From: Mesorhizobium sp. CA14
Lineage (GTDB): Bacteria > Pseudomonadota > Alphaproteobacteria > Rhizobiales > Rhizobiaceae
Assembly (NCBI RefSeq): GCF_020165195.1
Contig: NZ_JAIUHR010000014.1
Span: 1-64,000, forward strand
Direction of reading: 5' to 3'
Length of the DNA: 64,000 bases
A program made the position numbers and the translations under genes. The notes below the pieces were generated by a model. It was not told the origin of the DNA. It saw only the letters and a list, made by a program, of their open reading frames with translations, and searched no databases. Below, piece after piece: positions 1 to 11,157 of the stretch. How positions within the stretch are numbered: the first letter of the stretch is position 1; the number at the start of each line of letters is the position of its first letter.

Positions 1-936
1 ACAAGAAGCTCGCTCTGCGCCAAGCCGCATGACCAGCCTCGTGGCCGCCCCTTTTGCAGAACTTGACGCACACAACCCGCCGCGGTGCAGTCGATTACAA
101 AGGGGGAGGGAATGGACCAGGGCGTGGAACCGATTGGAGCGGGATAGGCACCGGCATCGGTGTCGATCGGAACTAGGTTTCCCTTGAAGTCCAGATGACC
201 TCCAATCGCCGCCCCAATTTCCGTAACACTCAAACAACGATCGTCTGCCACGTTCAGGATTCGCGTTGTCGGTGCTCGGGCAGCGAAATCAATCAATCGA
301 GCGATGTTAGTGGCCGATGTCGTATGAAAAAGGCTCTCACCTCGGTATGCGAGTGGAATGTTCACGCGCCCATCTAGCATCCGCTTCACAAACCACCATT
401 CGCGCGCATGACTCGAACCCACCCCGTGGATCGCGCCAGGGCGCAGGATAATTACCGGGCGAGAAGCCCCGTCGAGCAATCGCCTTTCGAGCGCGACTTT
501 CCTGGTCGAGTATGTTTCAGGGCCAGGTGCGACCGTCGCCTGCGCTTCTGTCATCGGCTGGGGAAGATCGGGAAATTCGGCCCCACGCGCCTCATCAAGT
601 GTACGTCCCCGGTCGTCGCAGTAGACACTGCTTGAAGAAATGACAAAGAACGCGCCGACATCTGCCTGGACCCGCAACAATTGATCCCCATGCGCGACGT
701 CGAAGGCGACGGTATCGATCACGATATCGGCACCTTTGCCGATCACCGGAGCCAAGTCAGGTGCCTGGTCCCGGTCATGGATAATTTCATAGACGCCTTT
801 GTTTGATCAGCTCCTCAGCAATCGGCCGATTTCCACGATGGACGATGGAAACACTCCATCCTTCACGCAGAAACGTCTGCGCTGTCGCTTGCCCAATTTG
901 GCCGGTCCCTCCAATGATAATCGCGGAACGTGTCAT
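1..936 (-). pseudogene. Frameshifted NAD-dependent epimerase (extended SDR), runs off left edge
   Basis: Read on the minus strand, an ATG at 936 opens an N-terminal Rossmann segment (AIIIGGTGQIG) that stops at TGA 789-787 after 49 codons. The next reading frame continues without interruption from about 800 to the window edge and carries the rest of the fold: a DIVIDTVAFD strand, an SSSSVY serine motif, a YSTRK active site matching YxxxK, and ILRPGAIHG. One extra base near 788-803 (around the AAACAAAGG run) explains the break. The family acts on nucleotide sugars or similar substrates; the substrate here cannot be read. It may be a true pseudogene or a sequence error. The C-terminus lies outside the window. 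Codon use looks less GC-biased than in the operon next door. Confidence 0.7.
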
Positions 937-1032
937 AGAGCCTCTGAGGAAGGATACCACATCTTCATGCCCTTCCGCTTGAGGGTTTAAAACTATGCCC
1001 TGATCTAACTGGTCCTGGCGTATCAGGTTGGA
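937..1032. other. Short intergenic spacer between epimerase remnant and agaL1
   Basis: No gene seen. A CCTGAT/ATCAGG inverted repeat (about 1000-1027) lies just past the stop of the minus-strand glycosidase and could be a weak end-of-operon hairpin; there is no strong T-run. Confidence 0.3.
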
Positions 1033-2403
1033 TCACGCAGCCGCGCTCTTGCGCCGGCCTCGCGACCAGGCCGGCAGCCAGTCGCCGTGAGTGGCAAGCA
1101 AATCATCGACCAGCGACCAGATCTGGTCGAGGTCGAGCTCGGCCGCGGTGTGCGGGTCCATCATCGCCGCGTGGTAGATGTGCTCGCGGTTCTCGCTCAT
1201 CAGCGCCCGCACCGTCAGCTCCTGCACGTTGATGTTGGTGCGGATCAGCGCCGTGAGCTGCGGCGGCAGGTCGCCAATGTAAGTGGGTTGGATGCCGGAG
1301 GCATCGACCAGGCACGGCACTTCCGCCGCGCAGTCGAAAGGCAGCGAGGTGATGCAGCCATTGTTGCGGACATTGCCGTAGATCACCGACGGCTCGCCGG
1401 TCCACACCGAATTCATGATCGAGGAGGCATATTCCTTCGACTGCTCGACCTCGATCCTGTCGGCCGAGCGATAGGCTTCCGCCTGACCCTTCCAGCGCTC
1501 GATCTGCTCGATGCAGCGTTTCGGATATTCGTCGAGCGGAATGCCGTATTTCTCGATCAGGTCGGGACGGCCCTCCTTGATGAAATAGGGCGTGTATTCG
1601 GCGAAATGCTCGGAGCTCTCGGTGACGAAATAGCCGAGCCGGGTCAGCATCTCGTAGCGCACCTTGTTCGGGCAGCGCGGGTTCCAGCCGGGTTTTGGCG
1701 CACGGCCCTCGCGATAGGCGCGCACGAGATCGGGATAGAGGTCGCGATAGGAGCCGTCCGGCTGGCGATGCTCGAACTTGAGATAAAACGCCATGTGGTT
1801 GATGCCGGCCGAGCGGTAGCGGATCTCCTCATAGGGAAGGTCGAGATCGTGCGCCAGTTCCATCGCCGTGCCCTGCACCGAGTGGCAGAGCCCGACCTGC
1901 TTGATCGTCGGATATTTCTCGGCGATCGCCCAGGTGTTGATCGCCATCGGGTTGACATATTGCAGCATGATCGCTTCCGGGCAGACGGCGAGCATGTCCT
2001 CGCAGATCTTCCACAGATGCGGCACGGTCCTCAGGCCCCGCATGATGCCGCCGACGCCGAGCGTGTCGGCGATGGTCTGGCGCAGGCCGTATTTCTTCGG
2101 CACCTCGAAATCGGTGACGGTGCAGGGCTCGTAGCCGCCGATCTGGAAAGCGACGACGACGAAGTCGGCGCCTTTCAACGCCTTGCGCTGGTCGGAATAG
2201 GTCTCGGCCTTCGCCTTGACGCCGAGCGTCGCGATCAGCTTGTTGACGACGACGGCGCTTTCTTCCAGCCGCTGCGGGTTGATGTCCATCAATGCGATGG
2301 TTGCGCCCGACAGCGCCGGCCGCTGCAGCACGTCGCCGACGATGTTCTTCATGAACACCGTCGAGCCGGCGCCGATGAACGCGATCCTGGGATTTCTTGC
2401 CAC
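1033..2403 (-). CDS. agaL1: GH4 family alpha-galactosidase (MelA type)
   Basis: 456 aa, a normal length for glycoside hydrolase family 4. These enzymes hydrolyse alpha-galactosides by an NAD+- and Mn2+-dependent redox/elimination mechanism in the cytoplasm. The N-terminal Rossmann loop FIGAGSTVF (9-17), metal-site CHSVQ (Cys173-His174), NPMAINTW (from Asn151) and GINHMAFY (His203) are all present. The GTG start at 2403 is chosen because GGAGG sits a few bases upstream; a longer reading would run into the ATPase gene. It is the last gene of the alpha-galactoside operon, 20 bp after the ATPase stop. The symbol follows remembered gene order in Sinorhizobium meliloti agp/aga clusters, so the family is certain and the symbol is less so. 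Confidence 0.85.
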   Translation of the reverse strand: MARNPRIAFIGAGSTVFMKNIVGDVLQRPALSGATIALMDINPQRLEESAVVVNKLIATLGVKAKAETYSDQRKALKGADFVVVAFQIGGYEPCTVTDFEVPKKYGLRQTIADTLGVGGIMRGLRTVPHLWKICEDMLAVCPEAIMLQYVNPMAINTWAIAEKYPTIKQVGLCHSVQGTAMELAHDLDLPYEEIRYRSAGINHMAFYLKFEHRQPDGSYRDLYPDLVRAYREGRAPKPGWNPRCPNKVRYEMLTRLGYFVTESSEHFAEYTPYFIKEGRPDLIEKYGIPLDEYPKRCIEQIERWKGQAEAYRSADRIEVEQSKEYASSIMNSVWTGEPSVIYGNVRNNGCITSLPFDCAAEVPCLVDASGIQPTYIGDLPPQLTALIRTNINVQELTVRALMSENREHIYHAAMMDPHTAAELDLDQIWSLVDDLLATHGDWLPAWSRGRRKSAAA

Positions 2404-2423
2404 TGTAAAAACCTCCGGCACTT

Positions 2424-4094
<1,671 letters not shown>

Positions 4095-4103
4095 CCGGCC
4101 ACC

Positions 4104-5252
4104 TCAATAGGGATCGACGGCATCGCGCAGGCCGTCGCCCAGCGCGTTGAAGGCAAAGACGGTGATCAGCACGAAACCGACCGGCGACAGGATCCAGGGA
4201 TAGGTGCCGATGACCGAATAGGTCGCCGTGTCCTGCAGCATCAGCCCCCAGGAAATCAGCGGCGGCTTCACCGCGAAGCCGAGGAAGCCGAGGAAGGATT
4301 CGAGCAGCACCACGGTCGGGATCGCCAGCGTCACCGCGACGATCACGTGGCTCATCACATTGGGGAAGATGTGCTGCATGATGATGCGCCGGTCTGTGGC
4401 GCCCACCGCCATTGCGGCACGCACATAGTCGATCCGCGCCAGCGCCAGCGTCTTGCCGCGCACTTCGCGCGACATCTGCGCCCAGCCCAGCGCCGACATG
4501 ACGATGATGACGAAGGCGAGGAAGACATTGGTCGGTGCTGTCACGGGGATCAGCGTCGTCAGCGCGAGATAGAGCGGCAGTTGCGGGAAGGCGAGCACCA
4601 GCTCGACGAAGCGCTGCACCCAGACATCGAACTTGCCGCCGAAATAGCCGGAGACCATGCCGACGGTGGTGCCGATCACGGTGATGATGAAGACCACCGT
4701 CAGCGCGATCATCAGCGACACGCGCGAGCCGTGGATGGCGCGCGACAGCACGTCGCGGCCGAACTTGTCGGTGCCGAGGAAATGCACCGGCTGGCCATCC
4801 ATCGAGCCGAAGAAGTGCCGGTTCGCCGGGATGAGCCCAAAGAGCTTGTAGGGCGCACCCTCGACGAAGAAGCCGAGCAGCCGCGGATGGTCGTAGTCAG
4901 GCCCGACGATCGGCTGGAAGGTGACCGGATCGAGGTCGGTCGAATCGGCCAAGGCATAGATTCTCGGCCGCGCGACGAAATTGCCGTCCTTGTCGTGCAA
5001 GACGGGCAGTTGCGGCGGCGCAAAGGCCACATCGGTCGCCTTCGGATCGGAGGGCGCCAGGAAATCCGCGAACACCGCCATGACAAGCAGGAGCACGACC
5101 AGGCAGAGCCCAGCCATTCCTGTCCAGGAACGCTTCAGGCGGCGCCAGACAAGGGCGATATAGCTCTCATTGCCGTGCGCCGGCTCAGCAAAGGTCACGC
5201 CTGCCGCCGGCAACGGCGTAAGGGGCGTCGGGGAGGGATCGCGCGCCAGCAT
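4104..5252 (-). CDS. agpC: ABC transporter permease, DppC/OppC type
   Basis: 382 aa inner-membrane permease. One N-terminal membrane segment (about 35-57) is followed by a long periplasmic stretch of roughly 120 residues and then five more segments. The cytoplasmic EAA-type loop (ALARIDYVRAAMAVGATD) that docks the ATPase is clear. The ATG at 5252 directly follows the TAG stop of the upstream permease (TAGATG), which implies translational coupling. The pair fits the two-permease layout of family-5 binding-protein transporters. Confidence 0.85.
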   Translation of the reverse strand: MLARDPSPTPLTPLPAAGVTFAEPAHGNESYIALVWRRLKRSWTGMAGLCLVVLLLVMAVFADFLAPSDPKATDVAFAPPQLPVLHDKDGNFVARPRIYALADSTDLDPVTFQPIVGPDYDHPRLLGFFVEGAPYKLFGLIPANRHFFGSMDGQPVHFLGTDKFGRDVLSRAIHGSRVSLMIALTVVFIITVIGTTVGMVSGYFGGKFDVWVQRFVELVLAFPQLPLYLALTTLIPVTAPTNVFLAFVIIVMSALGWAQMSREVRGKTLALARIDYVRAAMAVGATDRRIIMQHIFPNVMSHVIVAVTLAIPTVVLLESFLGFLGFAVKPPLISWGLMLQDTATYSVIGTYPWILSPVGFVLITVFAFNALGDGLRDAVDPY

Positions 5253-6272
5253 CTAGTGCTCCCCGAACTGGCGGATGCGGGGGTCGAGAAGCACGAGCAG
5301 CATGTCGGCAACGATGTTGCCGACGATCAGCGTCGCCGACAGCACCATCATGAAAGTCGCTGTGACATAGACGTCGCCCACCGCCATCGAGCCGACGATG
5401 GCCGGCCCGACGGTGGGCAGCGCGAAGATGATTGCCGTTTCGATCTCGCCGGTCAGCATGTAGGGCAGCACCACGCCCTGATACATCACCAAAGGATGCA
5501 GCGCGTTGGGCACGGCGTGCCGCATCACCACGGCGCCGCCGGTCAGGCCCTTGGCCTTGGCCGTCTCGACATATTGCGCGTTGAGCGTGTCGAGCAAATT
5601 GCCGCGCATCACGCGCATATTGTAAGCGAGCCCGCCGAAGGTCGCGATCGCCACCACTGGCCAGACGTGCTTGACCAGGTCGACGAACTTCGCCCACGAC
5701 CACGGTGCGCCGCCATATTGCGGCGAGAAGAACGAGCCGATCTCCGAGACGTTGAACTGGAAGACCAGCAGATAGACGATGATCAGCGCCATCAGGAAGC
5801 GCGGCACCGTCATGCCGAGGAACGAGATCGCCGAAAGTGTCGAGTCGATCCAGCTATACTGCCTTGTCGCCGCCCATATGCCGAAGGTGATGCCGAGCAC
5901 CGAGGCGAGCAGATGGCAGACCAGCGCCAGAAGCAAGGTGCGCGGCAGGCGCTCGCCCACTACATCGGCCACCGGCTTGTTGTAATAGAGGCTATAGCCG
6001 AAATCGCCGCGCGTGACGATGCCGCCGATCCAGTTGAGATACTGGACGGGCAGCGGCTTATCGAGGCCGTGTTCGACCCGGTAAGCCTGGGCTTGCGCAT
6101 CCGCTTCGGCGTAGGAGGCGCCGCCCTGGTTAATCAGCTGCGATTTGATGTAGTCGGCATAGTCGCCAGGCGGCGCCTGGATGATGGCGAAGGTGACGAG
6201 GCTTAAGATTGCGAGGACGGGAAGCGCCGACGCTATGCGCATAAGCAGGAATCGCAACATCGGATGGTCCAC
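5253..6272 (-). CDS. agpB: ABC transporter permease, DppB/OppB type
   Basis: 339 aa inner-membrane permease opening with the typical MLRFLLMRIASALPVL first helix; the annotated ATG (MDHP) is four codons before the internal Met that could also serve. The EAA loop (YVETAKAKGLTGG) is present, with about six membrane segments. It lies 98 bp after the binding-protein gene, a gap that contains a strong hairpin, and its stop abuts the next permease start. Expected partner of AgpC in alpha-galactoside uptake. Confidence 0.85.
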   Translation of the reverse strand: MDHPMLRFLLMRIASALPVLAILSLVTFAIIQAPPGDYADYIKSQLINQGGASYAEADAQAQAYRVEHGLDKPLPVQYLNWIGGIVTRGDFGYSLYYNKPVADVVGERLPRTLLLALVCHLLASVLGITFGIWAATRQYSWIDSTLSAISFLGMTVPRFLMALIIVYLLVFQFNVSEIGSFFSPQYGGAPWSWAKFVDLVKHVWPVVAIATFGGLAYNMRVMRGNLLDTLNAQYVETAKAKGLTGGAVVMRHAVPNALHPLVMYQGVVLPYMLTGEIETAIIFALPTVGPAIVGSMAVGDVYVTATFMMVLSATLIVGNIVADMLLVLLDPRIRQFGEH

Positions 6273-6319
6273 TCCCTTCTTCCCGGCCGCACCTCGGGCG
6301 CTTCCGAGATTTGGTTTTG

Positions 6320-6346
6320 TCCGGCCGCGCCAGCGGCGCGACCGGA
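6320..6346 (-). other. Intercistronic hairpin after the agpA binding-protein gene
   Basis: A 12-bp stem (TCCGGCCGCGCC paired with GGCGCGACCGGA, one G-T pair) with a 3-nt loop lies between the binding-protein stop and the permease start. No T-run follows on the minus strand, so it looks less like a terminator than like an RNA 3'-end stabiliser that would raise binding-protein levels over permease levels. Confidence 0.6.
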
Positions 6347-6370
6347 GTTCTCTTCGTCAGGGGAGGTTAA

Positions 6371-8455
6371 CTAGTTCATCGGGCCCTTGTCTCCGGGCTT
6401 GCCGGGAAGCTCCTCGGGGAAGAGCTCATACTTCGCCTGCTTGTCGGCGGCGACGAAGACGCGCTCGCGGATGATCGAATCCTCGGCCCAGTTGAACATG
6501 TAGATCGGCGTGCCCTGCGGGATGTTGGAGAAGCGCTTGTTGACGATCAGCGCTCCGGGATATTCCGTCAGGCCGACATTGTAGACGTTTTCCGTCGATA
6601 TCTTCTGGAACTTTCGCATCAGGTCGGCGCGCTCGTCATTGTCCTGCGTCGCGACGAACTTGTTGACGATGTCGACAAGGTCCTTCTCGAACGGCATCAG
6701 GTCGACTTCGCCGCTTTCCGGCGCGCGATGGTTCCAGCTGGTCTTCGGACCGACGGGAGCGAGCTGCTCGGTGTTCTGCACCACCGAAGTCAGTTCGGTC
6801 TCATTGCGCCGGATCAGCCAGTCGAAGCGGCCGGAATATTGGGTTGCATCGCGCTGCGTGCCGTTGACGCCGTTGATGACCACCCTCAGCCCAAGCTTTT
6901 CCATTTGGGCGACGACGCCTTCGGCAAGGCTCTTGTCGGTCGTGTAGTCGTTATTGACCAGCATCACGATCTCGACATTCTTGCCGCCGGCCGTGCCGGC
7001 CGGGAAGTTCACGAAACCGTCGCCATCCGTGTCCTTGAGACCGGCCTTGGCAAGTTCGGCTTTGGCGCCTTTGAGATCGAAGGGATAATAGACGGTCGAT
7101 TTGCGGTCATAGAAGCTGGTGCCCGAGGAGAAGCCGCCCGGATAGATGGCGGTGAACGGGCCCTTGACCAGCGAGTCGCCAAGCGCCTTGCGGTCGAGCG
7201 CCATGGTGACCGCCTTGCGGAAATCCTCGTTGCGGTTGAGCTCACGCAGCGCCTGGCCGCGCTCGTCCGGGTTGCCCCAGCCATTGGCGGAAAAATTCAT
7301 GCGCAGATTGTAGCCGATGAGGCGCGGACCGAAGGCAAGCCGTGCCGGCGCGTTCTTCTCAGCGGCACGCTTCAGCGAGGCGACGAAGTTCTCCGGCTGC
7401 TCCAGGTTGGAGAAATCGCCCGAGCCCGCCACCGCCTGGACGTCGCGATCGGCCCAGGTCGAGAGCTTGTATTGCAGCTCGTTGAGATAGGGCAGCTGGT
7501 TGCCCTTCTCGTCGACCTTCCAATAGTAGGGATTGCGGCGCAGGACGATGATGTCGTCCGGCCGGTATGCTACAGGCACCCAGGCGCCCATCACCGGCAT
7601 GTTCATGAATTCCGGCGGGAAGGCGTTCTTGAACTGGTCGTAGGTGTTCTTCGAATATTTCGGATGCTGCGGCTTGAGAATGTGCGAGGGACCGGGGCAG
7701 AAGGTGCCGTAGGCCATCGCAAAGAGATATTGCTTCGGGAACGCCGCCTTGAAGGTCCATTCCACGGTGTAGTCGTCGATCTTCTTAAGCGTCGTGCCGA
7801 CGCCGAAGGTTTCCTGCGTCGCGCCGTTGAGCGGCGAGACGTTGGGATCGAGCACTTCGTCCTCCCAGTAGAACATGACGTCGTCGGCGTTGAAGGGTGC
7901 GCCGTCCGACCATTTGGCGCCTTCGATCAGATGCATGGTGAGCTTGTGGCCGTCCTTCGACCATTCCCAGCTCTTAGCGAGGTTGGGCAGCGGCTCAATG
8001 TCCTTGGCTTCGACCTGGAACAGCGGCGCCGTACGCGTCAGGCATTCGGACAGGCCGATGTCGATGCCGCCCCAGCCTTGAGTCTGGCCGGCGCCATAGT
8101 TCCAGCCTTCCGGCCTTCCGCCGATGACGTGGCGCATCGTGTCGCCATATACGCCGATGCCGTCCGGCATGTTGCCCGTCTTGAAGACAAGGGGCTCCTT
8201 GGGCAGCCTGTCCTTGACCGGCGGCAACTTGCCGGTCTTGACGTATTTCTCGGTCACCCAGCTCGGCTCGTGATATTCGGGCAGCGCCTTGAACTCCAGG
8301 ATGGAGTCGCGCGCCACATAGTGGATCTTGCCCTCGGCCGGAAACGTCGCCGGTTCCGGCGGCACTGTCGGTTCGGAAGCGAAAGCGTTGAGTGCGTGGA
8401 CTGAAACGCCGAGCATCAGCCCGGCGGCGATGCCAATTCTATGCAGGTTCCTCAT
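6371..8455 (-). CDS. agpA: Periplasmic substrate-binding protein, family 5 (alpha-galactoside type)
   Basis: 694 aa. A signal peptide covers residues 1-26 (AFA before Ser27). The long SBP_bac_5 body follows, with landmarks WSDGAPFNADDVMFYWE and FRKAVTMALDRKALG. Family members of this size bind oligopeptides or oligosaccharides in the periplasm and deliver them to the permeases. The ATG at 8455 is chosen because GGGAGGAG lies just upstream and the signal peptide starts there. It is flanked by a GH4 glycosidase before and permeases after, which argues for alpha-galactosides (melibiose, raffinose) rather than peptides. Symbol by remembered S. meliloti agp synteny. Confidence 0.85.
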   Translation of the reverse strand: MRNLHRIGIAAGLMLGVSVHALNAFASEPTVPPEPATFPAEGKIHYVARDSILEFKALPEYHEPSWVTEKYVKTGKLPPVKDRLPKEPLVFKTGNMPDGIGVYGDTMRHVIGGRPEGWNYGAGQTQGWGGIDIGLSECLTRTAPLFQVEAKDIEPLPNLAKSWEWSKDGHKLTMHLIEGAKWSDGAPFNADDVMFYWEDEVLDPNVSPLNGATQETFGVGTTLKKIDDYTVEWTFKAAFPKQYLFAMAYGTFCPGPSHILKPQHPKYSKNTYDQFKNAFPPEFMNMPVMGAWVPVAYRPDDIIVLRRNPYYWKVDEKGNQLPYLNELQYKLSTWADRDVQAVAGSGDFSNLEQPENFVASLKRAAEKNAPARLAFGPRLIGYNLRMNFSANGWGNPDERGQALRELNRNEDFRKAVTMALDRKALGDSLVKGPFTAIYPGGFSSGTSFYDRKSTVYYPFDLKGAKAELAKAGLKDTDGDGFVNFPAGTAGGKNVEIVMLVNNDYTTDKSLAEGVVAQMEKLGLRVVINGVNGTQRDATQYSGRFDWLIRRNETELTSVVQNTEQLAPVGPKTSWNHRAPESGEVDLMPFEKDLVDIVNKFVATQDNDERADLMRKFQKISTENVYNVGLTEYPGALIVNKRFSNIPQGTPIYMFNWAEDSIIRERVFVAADKQAKYELFPEELPGKPGDKGPMN

Positions 8456-8521
8456 AGTCTCCTCCCAGGTGTTGGATGTCTGCTGTTGCCCGCCTCTTGT
8501 TCGGGACGGCTGATTCCGACG

Positions 8522-8542
8522 GGACCTGCCTCCTGCAGGTCC
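8522..8542 (-). other. Hairpin between agaL2 and agpA
   Basis: Perfect 8-bp inverted repeat GGACCTGC/GCAGGTCC with a 5-nt loop in the 104-bp gap between the upstream GH4 gene and the binding-protein gene. It may tune processing or partial termination inside the operon; no T-run is present. Confidence 0.5.
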
Positions 8543-8559
8543 GGCTGCTTGTCCCAGTC

Positions 8560-10026
8560 TCAGCCGGCCTGTTTCAGCGCCGCCTTCTCGGCGCGCAGTT
8601 CCTCGATCGAGCGCACGTTGCGCCGCGCCGCGCCCGCCCATTCGCGGGTCTTGACCTTGGCTTTCGAAAGCCGCTCCTTTGCCGCCGGAACGGCATCGGC
8701 ATATTGGGGAAGCCAGGCGGCCTGGGCGACGACCATCTCGTCCACCATCTGCCAGACCTCTTCCGGCGTCGACACCGCGCCGACCAGCGGGTCATGCAGG
8801 ACGGCGAGCTTCAACAGGTCGATGTCGCCGGCGATCGCAGCATGCACCGACATGCGCTGCACATTGATCGAGGCCATGCAGGTGGCCGCGCAGGCCTCCG
8901 GCAGCGTGATGCCGGCCGCCATGTTGATGCCGAAGCGGTCGACGAAACCGGGTGACTCGATGATGGCGTCCTGCGGCAGGTTGGTGATCACGCCGTTGTT
9001 CTTGACGTTGAAGTGGCCGCGATAGACGCGATTCGTCTCCAGCGCTTCGAGAATGTGGCTGGCATGCTCGTTGGAGCGTTTTGCCGGGTCGATCGGCTTC
9101 GACGCCGCTTCGAGGAATTGCGGATATTCCGTCTCGAACCAGTTGCGGGTCTCGGTCGAGTAGCGCAGATAACCGCCGGTCTCGCCATGGATCCAGTCCG
9201 ACATGTCGATCCAGCGCGTGATCTCGTCGGGGCGTTTGCGATACCAAGGCAGATATTCGGAGAGATGCCCGTTGCTTTCGGTCGAATAGACGCCGAAGCG
9301 CTTCAAAACGTCGATGCGCAGCTTCTCCTGCTTCGAATAGACGGGGTGGGCCTCGAAGGCGGCGACCAGCTCGTCCTTGCCGATTGGCCGGCCGTTCAGC
9401 CTGAGCTCGATGAACCAGGTCTGGTGGTTGATGCCGGAGCAGACATAGTCGAGCTCCTTGGGCGACTTTGCGCCCAGCACTTCGGCGATCTGCTCGGCGC
9501 CGTGCTGCACGCCGTGGCAGAGGCCGACCGTGTCCACCTTGCCGTACTCGATCGCGGCCCAGGTGTTCATGGCCATAGGGTTGGCATAGTTCAGGAACTT
9601 GGCGCCGGTGTCGGCGACCTCGCGGATGTCCCGGCAGAAGTCGAGGATCACCGGAATGTTGCGCTGGCCATAGAGGATGCCGCCGGCGCAGATCGTGTCG
9701 CCGACGCACTGGTCGATGCCATATTTGAGCGGGATGCGGATGTCGTCCGCATAGGCTTCCAGCCCGCCGACGCGCACGCAGCTGATGATGTAGCGCGCCC
9801 CCTCCAGCGCCTTGCGGCGGTCGGTCGTTGCCGTCACCTTGGTTGGCAGCTTGTTCGCTTCCACGATCCTGTCGAGGATCGCCTTGATCATCCCGAGATT
9901 GTGCTCGCTGACGTCGGTCAGCGCGAATTCGATGTCCTTGAACTCCGGCACGCACAGGATGTCGGTGAACAGCTTCTTGGTGAAGCCGACGCTGCCGGCG
10001 CCGATAATAGCGATTTTGAAACTCAT
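8560..10026 (-). CDS. agaL2: GH4 family alpha-galactosidase/alpha-glucosidase, first gene of the operon
   Basis: 488 aa GH4 enzyme distinct from the one at the end of the operon. Rossmann loop IIGAGSVGFTKK (7-18), NPMAMNTW (from Asn149), metal-site CHGVQHGAEQ (Cys170-His171) and GINHQTWF (His201) are intact. The CHGVQ signature differs from the CHSVQ of the other copy, so the two may prefer different linkages or chain lengths. Start ATG 10026 has GAGGTGA upstream; the longer frame beyond it lacks a ribosome site. It is the promoter-proximal gene, divergent from the AraC-type regulator. Confidence 0.85.
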   Translation of the reverse strand: MSFKIAIIGAGSVGFTKKLFTDILCVPEFKDIEFALTDVSEHNLGMIKAILDRIVEANKLPTKVTATTDRRKALEGARYIISCVRVGGLEAYADDIRIPLKYGIDQCVGDTICAGGILYGQRNIPVILDFCRDIREVADTGAKFLNYANPMAMNTWAAIEYGKVDTVGLCHGVQHGAEQIAEVLGAKSPKELDYVCSGINHQTWFIELRLNGRPIGKDELVAAFEAHPVYSKQEKLRIDVLKRFGVYSTESNGHLSEYLPWYRKRPDEITRWIDMSDWIHGETGGYLRYSTETRNWFETEYPQFLEAASKPIDPAKRSNEHASHILEALETNRVYRGHFNVKNNGVITNLPQDAIIESPGFVDRFGINMAAGITLPEACAATCMASINVQRMSVHAAIAGDIDLLKLAVLHDPLVGAVSTPEEVWQMVDEMVVAQAAWLPQYADAVPAAKERLSKAKVKTREWAGAARRNVRSIEELRAEKAALKQAG

Positions 10027-10239
10027 CACCTTCACCTCGATCCAATCGAATGCTAGGCAAGGAGCAACGGAGGAGAACATGGCTGCACGCAACAGCGCGC
10101 ATGCCCGTCAAGGCCGGAAATCCGGCTTTTCTCCTCCCGCCCGCTCCTCGACCGCGGGTCTTTCGCGTTCTGAGAAGCCGGATTATGCGCTTATTCGCCG
10201 GCACGACCAGAGAAGGATTATGCTTTCGAGGGTAATTTT
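10027..10239. promoter_or_regulatory. Divergent promoter region agaL2 / AraC-type regulator
   Basis: 213 bp between oppositely oriented genes, so it must hold the operon promoter and probably the regulator's own promoter and binding sites. I could not pick out a convincing -35/-10 pair or an AraC-type direct repeat by eye. Confidence 0.5.
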
Positions 10240-11115
10240 GTGCTGCATGACCTGATCGCCAACGGAAAGCTGATGCGGACGATCTCGCTGCCGCGCGGCC
10301 GCCAGCGCCTCCACGCCATGCCGACCAGCACCGGCTACGAAGTGCGCGAGGACGAGACCTATGACTGGGACGGGCGAAAGCGCGGCCAGACCCCGTTCAC
10401 GGTTCTCCAGCATACGATCAGCGGCACCGGTCAGCTGCGCTACGAGAGCCGCAACTATCGTCTGCAGGCGAACGACACGCTGCTGGTTCTGGTGCCGCAC
10501 AACCATCGCTACTGGCTGGCCAAGGGCGACCGCTGGGAATATTTCTGGATCTCGATGAACGGCGAGGAGGCGCTGCGCATCCACAAATCCATCCTCAGCG
10601 TCTCGGGCCCGGTGTTGCGGCTGCAGTCGGCGACCATCGATCACCTTGCCGATTGCAGCCTGCGGCTGATCAAAGGCGCCGCGTCGCCAGGCGCGGCCTC
10701 CGCGATCGCCTATGAGGCGGCGATGGCGCTCTATGACGATGTCTTCGGCTCGCATGCCTTCGCGGAGAAGCAGAGCGCCATGCAGCCTGTCATCGACCAC
10801 ATCAACGCCAATCTCGACAAGCCGCTGCCGGTGGCTGAGCTGGTCGAAATCAGCGGCCTCAGCCGCGCCCATTTCTCGCGCTGCTTCGCCGAGAGCGAAG
10901 GGCTGCCGCCGGCCGAATTCGTCCTGCAGCAGCGCCTGCAGCGCGCGGCGAAACTCCTGACCAAGGCGGATTTCCTGCCGGTGAAGGAGGTCGCGGTGCT
11001 GTGCGGCTTCGAGGATGCGAACTATTTTTCGAAGGTCTTTCGCCGCTGCTACGGCATCAACCCGACACAGTTTCGCACCACCGGCATGTATGCCAGCCTT
11101 GGCAGCCATCGCTGA
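10240..11115 (+). CDS. agpT: AraC family transcriptional regulator of the alpha-galactoside operon
   Basis: 291 aa. An N-terminal cupin-like sugar-sensing domain contains NDTLLVLVPHNHRYWL. The C-terminal pair of helix-turn-helix motifs (VAELVEISGLSRAHFSRCF, then VAVLCGFEDANYFSKVFRR) ends with the diagnostic GINPTQFR. The GTG start at 10240 is supported by GAGGG 7 bp upstream; the next in-frame ATG is 11 codons later. The divergent position next to agaL2 and the family's usual role as inducer-dependent activator suggest it switches on the operon. The symbol is by analogy to the S. meliloti regulator. Confidence 0.8.
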   Translation: MLHDLIANGKLMRTISLPRGRQRLHAMPTSTGYEVREDETYDWDGRKRGQTPFTVLQHTISGTGQLRYESRNYRLQANDTLLVLVPHNHRYWLAKGDRWEYFWISMNGEEALRIHKSILSVSGPVLRLQSATIDHLADCSLRLIKGAASPGAASAIAYEAAMALYDDVFGSHAFAEKQSAMQPVIDHINANLDKPLPVAELVEISGLSRAHFSRCFAESEGLPPAEFVLQQRLQRAAKLLTKADFLPVKEVAVLCGFEDANYFSKVFRRCYGINPTQFRTTGMYASLGSHR

Positions 11116-11157
11116 TGTCCCCCTGGGCTCTTGGAAGAAGTCGGCTCCTGGAAGAAG

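Noticed and set aside
6728..8404. Long open frame antisense to the agpA binding-protein gene
   Set aside because: No signal, domain or ribosome site; the minus strand holds a complete binding protein with signal peptide.
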